Below are positions 54,816 through 64,000 of a stretch of DNA of 64,000 nt, in pieces; position 1 is the stretch's first letter, and each line of letters opens with the position of its first letter. The notes beneath the pieces are model-generated. The model made no database searches, was not told the DNA's origin, and saw nothing but the letters and a program-made list of their open reading frames with translations. The stretch is taken from assembly GCA_916613615.1 (NCBI GenBank), contig OU744725.1:7546708-7610707 (forward strand). Direction: 5' to 3'. Both the position numbers and the translations under genes were made by a program. Source of the stretch: Steromphala cineraria. Its lineage: Eukaryota; Mollusca; Gastropoda; Trochida; Trochidae.

Positions 54816-55478
54816 CTATGTATTGACGGCCCACGTACGACAGCACGCGACCTGCACGTGATTTGTAGACGATTAACAAGGTTGTTCAGTATTTACAAAT
54901 ATTTGTCTGTAACCACTGCTCACAATCATATCTCACATGCTCCGGTTCACAAAACATTGATGATAACGGTATGGGTGTTATATCCACCATGGAAAAGGGA
55001 TTTATGAATACTTACCGGTAGGCCTATATCGGTTCTTCATGTAAGTTATTCAACCAATCCCCTGAATAATCTGATATTGTACTGCATTACCCCCACGCAT
55101 GTGGATTATCAACGTCGCAGTCGTGCTCGATACTCTTAATCCATTTTATCATGATTGTGAAAGGTGTGTTTCATAATTTTATGTAAAGATTGCTGTCCGA
55201 AAAAAAAGCTTTGATAGGCCTATTCATATTGTAGGTATTTTGAAAAAAAGTTTCATGTTTATCGGGTTGAGACTGATTGAGTAAAACAAATGCCATGTGT
55301 GTCAGTGTCATCATGTCTATCGATACAGTGTAGGCTATTGAAAGTAGACTGAGCTAGTGAACCAATGACAACAGTAACGTGTTACATAATACGTATTAAC
55401 CGGTACATCTCATTTAAATCAGATCGGAGATTCCACTCGTACAACGCTGTTATTGTGAAATGAGTACTGTTCCATGTA

Positions 55479-56474
55479 CGGGAGACCAGGGTAGGTTGGG
55501 CCACTAAAACTTATTTTTGCTGTATTTCTAAATATTACTGAAATATTATCATAAAGTTTGGTCAAAGGCTTACTTTGTTCACATGAGAATATAGAACAAA
55601 TTAATTTTTTTTAGAATTGTTTGCGAGTATTTCGTGAAATCAAATTTTAGACATCTAAAAAATTGGCCCAATTAACCTGCCCCGGTCCTGGGGCAGGTTG
55701 GGTTCGGACCTGGGGCAGGTTAGGCTTAGTTAAAATCAGTATGCACAACATATATGCCTCAATGTAATGTACAAGATTAGCATATAATATGAAATCAATT
55801 CAAAATAAAAAAGTACAGGCTGTGTCTTTTTATGAGATATGTTGAAACTACTTTTAGCAGCTTTATTTTTAAAGATTCGCTATATCTTAGTTGTTTTAAG
55901 CCTTTGTTATTTAAAACATGTTTTAAATTTATTATGTTATATTCACAATTTTACAATACTATATCATCATAAATTTTATGATTATCACCTATTTGAAGAA
56001 ATATAATTCATAATTTGTGTCACCAATGCCATCATCAAACCCTATATTAACTCTATTGGGGCAGGTTGGGGCAGTGACCCAACCTGCCCCGGCCAAACCT
56101 ACCCAAAGGGTAACAATTTGTTTTTATTCTTTATAATCAATTTATTTGCGTTATTATCAGTTGGTTTTCTCAGTACAATATAACTAGATAGATCTGTATT
56201 GTCCAAACAAAAGCTGCCAACAGTGCAATTGAATAGTTCATCAGTTAAATGGACGAGATGGTACCAAAAATCTACTTCCGATAAAAAACCAGGGGTGCAT
56301 GGTTTTTGGATTTCCGTATACACACGTGCGTCTCCTGTTAAATATGAGGTTCTATAGGAAGTTTCGGGTATTTAAAAATAAGGAACGTGTTTAAAACGGA
56401 GATGAAGTTTATTGTAAAAGAGAAAAATGAGGTGGCCCAACCTACCCCGTGGCCCAACCTGCCCCGGTCTCCCC
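55479..56474. mobile_element. 1-kb TIR element with repeated CAACCTRCCCC motifs
   Basis: The left end reads GGGAGACCAGGGTAGGTTGG and GCCAC; the right end is its near inverse (GTGGCCCAACCTGCCCCGGTCTCCC), with about 25 matching bases and two transitions. TGTA occurs immediately outside both ends (55475-55478 and 56475-56478) and may be a target duplication. The motif GGGGCAGGTTGGG or its complement recurs inside at about 55674-55725 and 56057-56104 and again just inside the right end, like an array of transposase-binding sites. The interior is AT-rich. An unrecognised minus-strand open frame (56099-56323) is the only coding-like stretch. Superfamily not assigned. Confidence 0.7.
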
Positions 56475-58754
56475 TGTAGAGGATATTGTATTCATGAGTG
56501 TCCAGTACGAGTGCCTAAATATTAGTATTTCTCGAGAGCTGACATTGGCACGAATGACCTATATTCTGTTTATACCGTAGACGGAAAAAAAAACCCAGTT
56601 TGCGAAGTTATTTACAAAATTAAACTTAACTGTAGTTGCCTGATTAAAGTTTGTTTTTCTAGCCGTCGTTTCAAGTTGTGTATTGATTTGAATTGACTCG
56701 CGACGTTCTACGGTAACAAAATACACTTTACATAATAAAAACTATATAAACTTAGCTCTTGATAGTATTATTGAGGAGGCGATATATAGGCATGCATGGG
56801 TTTGCACGTAGAAGACGCTTTCCTATGCATGACTCAGAGAGTCAGAAGTTTTAGTTTCATAAAACTGTCGGATGCATGATTACACGATACAGTACTGAAT
56901 GAACTATAAGCAAATGGTTTACACTGACATTGAACGAGGCTCAACGAGCGATCAGCTGATTTGTAGTACAGATGACAACATTGTTGCAGTGACGATCAGC
57001 TGATCACGTGTATACATCATTTTCTCACAGTTCCCTATGATATACAATCGACCTTGGTGTTGATATATATAAATCAATTAGGTGAAGGACATCAATTTGT
57101 AACTTTGTTGCAAAGGGATTTGCGTCAATAGTATTTGCACCCTGTGACCGACGGAATCTTGATCATCAATGAAAATAATAAGTCACGTTATTTCCTTCTA
57201 TCAAATACGGTTTGTTGCGAAAATATACGGTATCGTGATACAGGGAATAATACCCCGAGTACCGTTAGTTTCCACATTATACATTCTTTACATACCCAGG
57301 ATATTTCTATCCATTATGTTATATTTCAGTCACTGGTGATAGGTGGAGATCACTGTACATATCATGTTCTAAAAATGTACAGTTATTTCAGCAGGGTCTC
57401 GAAACTCGAGATGATATAACCAGATCGGAATCAGATAGGATAAGTTAATGTTTTTTTATATGAATTCCATTTTGAACAATTTTACAATTGAAAAGAAGTT
57501 TCGGTTTCGCAAAAAGCGCCTGCACGTGCTTTACATGAGTCTTATTGACTTGTGTTGATTATTCTTCGACGAAACTTTCAAGGAACATCTTTTGTAAAAT
57601 GTGTCCAACATGTTCGCTTTTAACGTCAACTTTTCATGGTTAAACACGTTTTTTAAATCTTTTCGCATATAAAGATTTTCACAAATTTAACAACGATTTT
57701 CAAGTGGTAAAACCGAGAGTTTGTTTATAACATTAATAACGTGAGTATCCAACAGGAATGATTATCAGATTATCAGATGCTTAGACAAAAACTTCTCAAC
57801 CCAGCTCGTAGAATACGCTAAGATCGTGTACTACCCAATCTCATTAAAATCAAACCTAACATTCGTTCTCTGTGTCACAACCCAAATACGAAAATAAGCT
57901 TAGAGGACCAATCTTAGATTTGATTTTAATGAGATCGATGTACTACGGATATTTTACCTTTGTAGGCTTAAATCTTAAATACAGAGTTATAATTCCCAAA
58001 TCAATACCTGAAATGCTACAAATTAAAGGACAGAGTCCCTTATGGGATTCGAATACACCTTTGGAGTGGGCAGTTCTGTCCGTAGTAAGAGCTTAGGCCA
58101 CGAACTCTTCTTTTGCAGATAACTAGTGAAACAGAAAAATCCTTAAAATGCAAAGTTTGGGTATCTCTAAAATAACCGCATTTCTCCTTATAAGAACCGT
58201 TATTTGCTTATCATATACAAGCACAAACTGTGTCCCTCATTCTAAGCACATGTAACTAAAAAGCAACGGCCGGCGAACCTCCTGTTGTAAAGGGAGTTTA
58301 AAATATTACACCTTTACTTGCGATATTGATGTGATAAAGCTTTCAAAGAAAGAAACCTGTTGCCTTGTTTCTTAATGAAAGCCTTTAGTCTAGAATGTAT
58401 GTTTAGTGATGTAATGACGATTGCCGTATTTTCTCAAATATGATAACAGTATTGTGAAAGTAGTCCCACTAAACACATCTTGTCCACCATGGTTGACTAT
58501 TTTCCGACTCTATGGCGGGAGAATGCTTGTCTACCATAATCAACAAGCATTACACAAAAAGCTCCTGTAAAGATCGCGAACCTCTGAAATACTTCTTTTA
58601 TATCTTCCATTTCTAAAAAAGGGGAAACTTATTACTCCTATGTTCTCATTTTTGTGAATGTAAAATTGCAAACTTTGCCGTGAGATTACGAAAAAGGGGA
58701 TGATTTCAAAACTCATCGAATTCACTTCTTCAATATAAGACAGACACGTAAATA
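56475..58754. other. Gene-free sequence 3' of cyclin D
   Basis: Contains the short TIR element at 57.83-57.95 kb and two CGATCAGCTGAT-type palindromic words near 56950 and 56995. No gene supported. Confidence 0.5.
57827..57946. mobile_element. Short TIR element with 8-bp direct repeats
   Basis: ATCTCATTAAAATCAAA at 57838-57854 is inverted at 57919-57935; allowing two mismatches the arms extend to about 25 bp. TGTACTAC flanks the pair on both sides (57827-57834 and 57939-57946). Eight-base duplications are typical of hAT transposons, so this may be a roughly 104-bp non-autonomous hAT-like element. Confidence 0.55.
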
Positions 58755-60622
58755 TTGTTCAATGTTATATTTTATTCATTAACAGCCAAAGTATGTACAC
58801 AATACGATGACAGTGCAGTTTATGCAGACCTTCACATACATTCATACAATCAAACAAATGGGTAACCATGGTGATAACAACACAAGGCAGTAACGCTTAT
58901 TTAACAGTACTTCACTCAAATCCGACACTCTCTTCGTCTTGCATAGCGATCCAGAATTCACCAAGTGAATATCGTAAGCTGTGAGACAGCGGTTCTCGGC
59001 GCAATTTATTTACACGATGACGGCTTATGCGTAAACAAATCATTCATCCTTATCAAACTATAAAATATAAATCTAAAAAGCACTATGCGTAATCACCTCT
59101 GAATTATTTTATTTCAGGTATCAGAAGTAAATTTCAAATCGTCAAACAGATATCATGTCTCCGATGCTAAACCCTCAACTCAAATCTATATTTTACATTA
59201 TCACAATAATCAGCCAAGGGTAGAGCATTCTGAGATAGGATATCGTTTGGATTATCGCCCTTTAAAACCTTAACCTTAAATCAAAAACGTGTAATTCATT
59301 TTTTAAAACGATTATTCCTTAACAAGGGCATCTCATCAGCAAAATAAATACCATCCGAGATATAACTATAAATGCCGCCTAAGTAAATTCAATTAATAGC
59401 AACGTTGCACATAGTTAGGAAACATTGCAAAAAACGAGTTTGCAAAACGCTAATAAAGCTTATCACAGTATGTTTACTAGACATGAAAGCCCCTTTCCTT
59501 CCGACAATACTGATACCTATTTAACTCTGTCAAACCAACGGATAGGCGAGTCGACATGCTTCATTTATCAGCTTGGCAGTGACATTAAACAAATCAGTTA
59601 TTAAAAAGGCTCTGTTTACGTAAGTGCAAACACCCTTTAATTGCATTTCCCCTTTTATTTCATCATCTCAACTTGACCATTTAATGAAATTAGTTAAATA
59701 TTTCGAAAACGATTGCTAATAAAATGAATCAATAATTTTTCAATAATAATTCGACGATTCTATGTTAATGAATCAATCTGGAATTGCGTGGAATTCAATC
59801 ATTGACTGAAATGATAAAGTACGACTTCAGGATATAGCTTTTGCATTTCAAGTTTGAGGTAGAGTAATCATAAGTTAGAAATCAATTAAATTAATTTAAT
59901 TAGACAGACTATTCAGTCCTTAAGAGGTAGACCGAAGAGGAGTGAACTATTGATTATATTTTGCATAATTATCTCACGACTGAGGTACATGACCACGCCC
60001 ATTTTGCAAAGGAACGTGGATTCTAACCATCAACCTCGAATATTGCCATAGCGGTTGATACAAGAGCCACTAGCTTGTTATCACAACAGCAGAAAACTGG
60101 TAGAAACAGCATACGGTGTTAACGGCAGTCTTTGAGAGTAATGGTATAAATATTAAATTAAGTCAGCTCAATTCAGGCAATGCGAGTTCATGACCTTTGT
60201 ACAGTGAAAGTGAGTGATGCTTTAAAAGTTCATAAAATGATTGGGATGTATAAATAACAGTCCAACTTCAAGTCCAGGCAGTGCGACGTTTTCGTCACTT
60301 GTCACGTTTAATGCCGATCCCACTGCAATGTGGCGTACGGCAAAAAGTCATAAATAGAGCGACTTCCGGAAATCACGTGACTTGTGTCACTGGCAGTGTT
60401 TCACGTCAATGGCAGGCAGAGGCAGTCGTGGCTATGACGTCACAGTTCGCGTATCACATTTGTTGACATCGTATACGACTTCGCAGATTTACGACTGCGA
60501 ACAGCTCGTGCAGCCCCTTGTGGGTTAATCGGACGGTCCGTGCGGGGACGGAGCCTAACGTCCTGACATCACAGTCTAGTTAGCTCAGAAACGAACACCG
60601 GTGAAGGCAGGGCGTGTTCGAT
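58755..60622 (-). other. Probable cyclin D 3' UTR
   Basis: No other gene is visible between the cyclin D stop and a minus-strand AATAAA at 58771-58776, which is followed by a GT-rich stretch (GTGTCTGTCTT) suited to a cleavage site near 58755. Earlier possible AATAAA signals read at 59654-59659, 59108-59113 and 59005-59010, so shorter isoforms are possible. About ten ATTTA pentamers occur on the transcribed strand, the kind of AU-rich content linked to unstable cyclin D mRNAs in vertebrates. The first 500 bases after the stop are clearly GC-richer than the rest. The UTR extent is inferred. Confidence 0.6.
58771..58776 (-). terminator. Polyadenylation signal AATAAA, cyclin D
   Basis: The minus strand reads TTAATGAATAAAATATAAC, followed 20-30 bases later by a GT/T-rich element. 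It is the most distal good signal before the AT-rich, gene-free sequence to the left. Confidence 0.55.
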
Positions 60623-60787
60623 TCAGTATGTCCGGCTCTCCAATCGAATGTCACGGACATCAGTCGGGGTTGTGGGTTGGCCATTTAAAGGGTCCGACTT
60701 TGTTGGTGTCTCGGGGTTCTCTTGCACAGTTGATAAATTGTTCGCAAAACACTGCTCGATTTGTTCTTGACAGTATCGTAAACATTC
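60623..60787 (-). CDS. CCND: Cyclin D exon 5, C-terminus with Thr-Pro degron
   Basis: The acceptor TTATTTTCCAG precedes GAA TGT TTA CGA. The open frame gives [17 protein letters not shown], a Pro/Thr/Ser/Glu-rich stretch, then [16 protein letters not shown] and a TGA stop at 60623-60625 (54 residues). [11 protein letters not shown] corresponds to the DCLRACQEQIE opening of the vertebrate last exon, and TPTDVRDI to the block containing the GSK3-phosphorylated Thr (T286 in human cyclin D1). The protein ends RLESRTY instead of VDI. The acidic Glu tract of human cyclin D1 is absent. Intron 4 is 415 bp. Confidence 0.92.
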   Translation of the reverse strand, partial: ECLRYCQEQIEQCFANNLSTVQENPETPTKSDPLNGQPTTPTDVRDIRLESRTY

Positions 60788-63082
60788 CTGGAAAATAAAA
60801 TATAAATCATAAAAATCATGAACAATAAAGAAATAGATCTTAACTTATAATTCAATGTCTTACGAATAGAAAGAATTTAAAAAACTGCAACTTCAAAAGG
60901 CATAAATTGAGGCCTAAGAAGCATCATCTTCATACAGCAGATACCAAGAACTCGAAAAACGTCGGGTCAAAATCAAGAACTCCCCTCACCTAATTTACAC
61001 CCTAACATTAGTCTTTGATAACGCCTAGCAAGTCGGACTGTAACACGCTCACACTCAAGGGACCCCCAAGTACTTTGGCCGTGGTAGGGTTAACAGTAGG
61101 GGGTTATCAGCAAAGTGGCAATTAACTGAGAAAGGGTTGCTCAATAACACGCAACAAGCTTCGTGAGGAAAGTCCCGATAAGCAATGTCTATGGCTACTT
61201 ACCACTTCGATGCCTGTGATTTGGTGAAGTTTTCGGAGAAATTTCAGGTCCTGTGGTTCAGCGGCGCTGAAGAGGCCATGGACCGCGGCACCAACACTAC
61301 CGGCAGCGATCATTGATGGTGGATACATCATGAACTTGCAGTCTGGGGAATACAAATTATAAATTAAGAAACAATAAATACAAAAACCACCTTCGATAAA
61401 AATCGCATTTTCTTCAAATCAATTGACGGTAATATCAATCATTTACATTTATTTGTCTTAAGTCATGTTTGTGTTCTATATATATTATTTTGTCAATACT
61501 CATATTTTCTTAACTCGTTTCATGTTATTTTTTGAATATTTTCTTTTCTACCGATAGCTTGGCATTTTAAACTAGCTGTATTATCTAAACACATGGCATA
61601 ATTCTACACCTCAAAATATCTATAATCGTATGAATTGATTTAGGCCTTGGTCTACGACCATGAGTACAAGTTTTGTCTATCCGCGGAGTAAGGGCGATAA
61701 CTCGTGCTGGCTTAGCTACTGCCTCGACCACCGGCGATGGAATGTCGGGCATCTCGCCAACAGGTCGCCCGTCAGCCATAGCTGTCGTGACCTTGATTAC
61801 ATCGCTACAGACGGCCAATGTCTTTGTTTTGGCTAGGTGCGCTGAATCTACGCTTTTCTTAGGGAACTCGAATCTATCACCCATCCGCTTTTTTTCAGCT
61901 AAATTTCATTTGAAATCGTCTTAAACATTCTAAAATCTGACGACAAGTATACTGTACATTACAAAGGCCTTTCTTAGTTTTAGGGGTTAGCGAGTGTATA
62001 TGTCCGAGAAATATGGCCGAGTTGATATCAATTTCATAAAAATGATTAACCCTTAGTCAAGTTTTGTTCACACGAAATCTAAAAATATACATTCTAAATG
62101 GGTTTTTGATTACAGGTAATTCGTTGAAAAGGTAAACAATGACAAATGGTATTTACCTGTTGCACACAGAGCGATGAAGGCCTGAGCGTGTCGCTTGAGA
62201 ATGTTCGCTTTTTCCTTGTCCATTATGAGACGTGAAAGAATCTGATCGAGGAAGTCGTGGGGCGTTACCGCTGATAAATCCCATTTTAAATAATGTAGAA
62301 CTTGCATTTCCATATCCTGAAAGAGAGAAACGGACTTTCTAAATACTTTCTCAAAAAACATGAAATGAAAAGTTTTTAATCGTTTAAAGACCCACAATAG
62401 AAATCAAAAGAAATCATAATCGAATTTTTTTTTCGTTTTCGATTTCCACCCCGTTTAACATTTTCCCACCCTTGGGTACCCTGATCAGAGTAAGACCATT
62501 AAGCCAGTGGCCACATAAGCCGATTATCTGTCGTCAGCCGAGTTTCCCCAAGCCCGTGGGTTAAATGTAAATCTTACATAGCCCGCGGCTTGCTCAATAC
62601 ATTCTACTCCTTGTCTTTCAAATTATAAAAACTTGGTTTCCTCTTGCATGGTCCAACAATGCAGCGACTGTACTAAACCACGCCCACCCACAGTGACCGA
62701 CACACTAAGCCTATGCACAACTGATTTGGCCCAAGGCGAGTTGTCATTTCACAAGCTTGCTCATCAACTAAACTGACCATACATTCCCAGAAATGAATGA
62801 CTTGTACTGTAAACAATGCTATCGAAATATTAAAAGATCCCCGAAGTAAAAAGTAGAAGTATGTACCATTAAGGCTTGCAGTTGTATGGAGTTGTCCGTG
62901 TATATAACGAGTTTCTCGGCCGTCAGTGGGACGGTTTCCTTGAGTTTCGAAGCGAGGAACATACACGCACTGCCAAGCAGCTGTAAACTAGTTCTATGGG
63001 TATCTTTCACACACAGGTATCTGTCCAAATAGTTCATAGCCAGTGGAAACACCTCCTCTTCACACTGTTGTTCCTCACACAC
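60623..63082 (-). CDS. CCND: D-type cyclin, exons 2-5 (partial; exon 1 beyond window)
   Basis: Four spliced exons on the minus strand join in frame to about 226 residues of a cyclin D, the regulatory subunit of CDK4/6 that drives Rb phosphorylation in G1. Seen directly: [20 protein letters not shown] at the start of exon 2, then [51 protein letters not shown] and, in the last exon, [11 protein letters not shown] followed by TTPTDVRDI. These are hallmark blocks of the cyclin box and of the C-terminal Thr-Pro degron whose phosphorylation triggers turnover in vertebrate D cyclins. All introns have GT/AG ends. Exons 2 and 3 are 216 and 160 nt, the lengths I recall for vertebrate CCND genes; exon 4 (140 nt) is 9 nt shorter and still in phase. 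The start codon, LxCxE motif and first half of the cyclin box would be in exon 1, which I do not find up to the right edge. Invertebrates usually have one cyclin D, so no D1/D2/D3 subtype is assigned. Confidence 0.95.
61203..61342 (-). CDS. CCND: Cyclin D exon 4 (140 nt)
   Basis: The acceptor is TATTCCCCAG before AC TGC AAG TTC, which completes the split Asp codon; the donor is GAAGTG|GTAAGT, a consensus site. The exon encodes (D)[20 protein letters not shown], then [20 protein letters not shown] and ITGIEV, helices of the second cyclin fold. It is 9 nt (three codons) shorter than the 149 nt I recall for vertebrates, which removes residues near the C-terminal end of the fold without changing phase. 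If intron 4 were retained, the frame would run on for 26 more codons to a stop at 61122-61124. Confidence 0.93.
61343..62156 (-). other. Cyclin D intron 3 with a GC-richer open-frame insert
   Basis: This is an 814-bp intron between exons 3 and 4. Its middle (about 61630-61890) is near 50 percent GC, far above the flanking intron, and stays open on the minus strand for 99 codons, encoding a mixed hydrophilic sequence that begins [12 protein letters not shown] do not recognise it. It could be a remnant of an inserted retroelement reading frame or an alternative exon; no convincing splice pair was seen. Confidence 0.4.
62157..62316 (-). CDS. CCND: Cyclin D exon 3 (160 nt)
   Basis: A polypyrimidine tract ending TCTCTCTTTCAG precedes GAT ATG GAA ATG CAA; the donor is ACAG|GTAAAT. 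The exon is 160 nt, enters in phase 0 and leaves one base of a split Asp codon. It encodes [20 protein letters not shown], then [10 protein letters not shown] and [13 protein letters not shown], the join between the two cyclin folds. The human counterpart as I remember it reads LKWNLAAMTPHDF and RKHAQTFVALCAT, so the match is close. Intron 2 on its 5' side is 550 bp. Confidence 0.94.
62867..63082 (-). CDS. CCND: Cyclin D exon 2 (72 codons, cyclin box)
   Basis: The acceptor is TTCATCTTCAG immediately before GTG TGT GAG GAA (VCEE), and the donor is ATG|GTACAT. The exon is 216 nt and starts and ends in phase 0. It encodes the middle helices of the cyclin box, including [34 protein letters not shown] and [14 protein letters not shown]. 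In cyclin D-CDK4 complexes this segment carries much of the CDK contact surface, including the conserved Lys and Glu of the cyclin fold (SKLKE). Open reading frames overlapping it in other frames are shadows. The reading frame continues a little past the donor into intron 2, but the GT and the family exon length fix the end. Confidence 0.95.
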
Positions 63083-64000
63083 CTGAAGATGAAAGAACAA
63101 ATAATTAAATAACAAATAAATTACAAAAACCAATACTTTAGGTATTAGTTTTATCATGCATAAGCATGTCAAAATCCAAATAAATAAAATAATCCTAACG
63201 TCATAACTTAGTTCTGAAAACGCGCACCTGCTAATAGTCCGGTTAAGCAAGTGTACAGTTAAGCGAGTGTCCGCTGTAAGAAGTGGGTAGACTTGCATTT
63301 CCTGATATTGATTTAGAACACTTGAATGCACATTCTTCGTTAACAGTTGTACTTGTGAAGCGAAACAGTCATATCCTTATCGATTTCATCGAGTGCATTC
63401 CATTGCACATGTCAAAAGACAACAAAATTTAGAGAATAATTTTCCAAAGACATTCAAAGTGTGGAAAGTTCTCAATCTCAACTAAGTTGAGTTGTGCGGC
63501 GTCCTTTAATATCTTGCTAACCTAACAAAGCGCGCCACTTCACACTGGAGCTAAGCAGACATTGCCTCAGTCGGATTCATGTGAAAATGTTAAATAAAAT
63601 TGGTAAAAATTCCAAAATTAACGCAAAAATATTTTTTCACGAAAATTCGTTAGCAATAACTTGTAAAAGTGAGTATGGAAAGTTTCAATGCAAAAGCACA
63701 AATATTTTTTACAGTTTGGCGAACTTTTCATTTTACATAGGCCTTTGCATAGAGAACAAGGGACTTGGTGGATTTCGGTTGCGACTTTATCCGAAAAAAT
63801 ATTCCTAAAATCTCATAAATCAAGAAAATCAATTTATTTCAACGCAGTTTGCTGCAAAATTTAATGCACTAGCTCACTTATCAAAGAAATGTTACAATAT
63901 CTCAATATCGGTATGAAAATTTTCCAGATTTTTCCTTGTACCCCTGTGTGGAAGGGCGATCGCCATGTTAGATTTCCATAGGCGAGAAACGCCGACACTC
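63083..64000 (-). other. Cyclin D intron 1 (3' part)
   Basis: AT-rich sequence upstream of exon 2. I searched the minus strand for the end of exon 1 (the MRKIVATWMLE-like block followed by GT) and found none, so exon 1 lies beyond position 64000. No repeat or other gene was recognised here. Confidence 0.7.

Noticed and set aside
61673..61924. 83-codon plus-strand frame in intron 3
   Set aside because: The antisense shadow of the GC-rich patch; neither strand gives a recognised protein.
62673..62966. 97-codon minus-strand frame overlapping cyclin D exon 2
   Set aside because: A different frame from the conserved cyclin box; a shadow.

Overview
The window looks like animal nuclear DNA. It is AT-rich (roughly two thirds A+T by eye) and dominated by non-coding sequence, microsatellites, decayed retrotransposon ends, foldback elements and MITE-like repeats. 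The only recognisable gene is split by introns with GT/AG ends. The cyclin D protein and a tandem-core repeat ending in an (ACGG)n tract plus a small hairpin (the layout of the 'pearl'/Helentron-like elements known from bivalves) suggest a marine lophotrochozoan, most likely a mollusc. The species cannot be named from this sequence.

Right end (58.75-64.0 kb, minus strand): the 3' four coding exons and 3' UTR of a D-type cyclin gene. Exon 1 (start codon, LxCxE region, first part of the cyclin box) lies beyond the right edge. Exon lengths and phases match the vertebrate cyclin D layout as I recall it, and the C-terminus keeps the TPTDVRDI phospho-degron block. An AATAAA about 1.85 kb past the stop gives a plausible 3' end.

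21.6-22.7 kb (plus strand): a probable two-exon coding fragment, unrecognised, with an acidic Ser/Asp/Glu tail. It runs directly into the 5'-truncated 3' end of a non-LTR retrotransposon (zinc-finger C-terminus, 3' UTR, TGTC tail). A second 3' end of the same family lies inverted at 41.87 kb.

The rest, about 56 kb, has no gene I can support. It contains: three copies of a roughly 360-bp TTAA-flanked MITE (31.6, 47.3, 53.5 kb); a 1-kb TIR element with repeated internal motifs (55.5 kb); a pearl-like element (15.9-16.8 kb); three short foldback elements flanked by direct repeats (15.2, 20.9, 57.8 kb); nested palindromes around an array of cAMP-response-element-like octamers (54.2-54.8 kb), with a decayed relative at 48.85 kb; and several tandem repeats (1.2, 19.0, 23.0, 43.4-44.1 kb).

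GC-richer islands stand out from the AT-rich background and carry close matches to metazoan promoter or enhancer motifs: NF-Y and nuclear-receptor sites (0.3-0.45 kb), a TCTCGCGAGA element (3.9 kb), paired ETS sites (8.2 kb), NRF1/CCAAT/DR1/CTCF-like sites (9.4-9.9 kb), ETS/E-box/DR1 (29.3-29.5 kb), an E-box cluster with a POU octamer (30.4 kb), and a homeodomain-site-rich island (38.4-38.9 kb). These are motif readings only. I found no CRISPR array, operon, intact mobile element or functional tRNA/rRNA gene, and nothing I would call a new multi-gene system. The most unusual structure is the palindrome plus octamer array at 54.2-54.8 kb.
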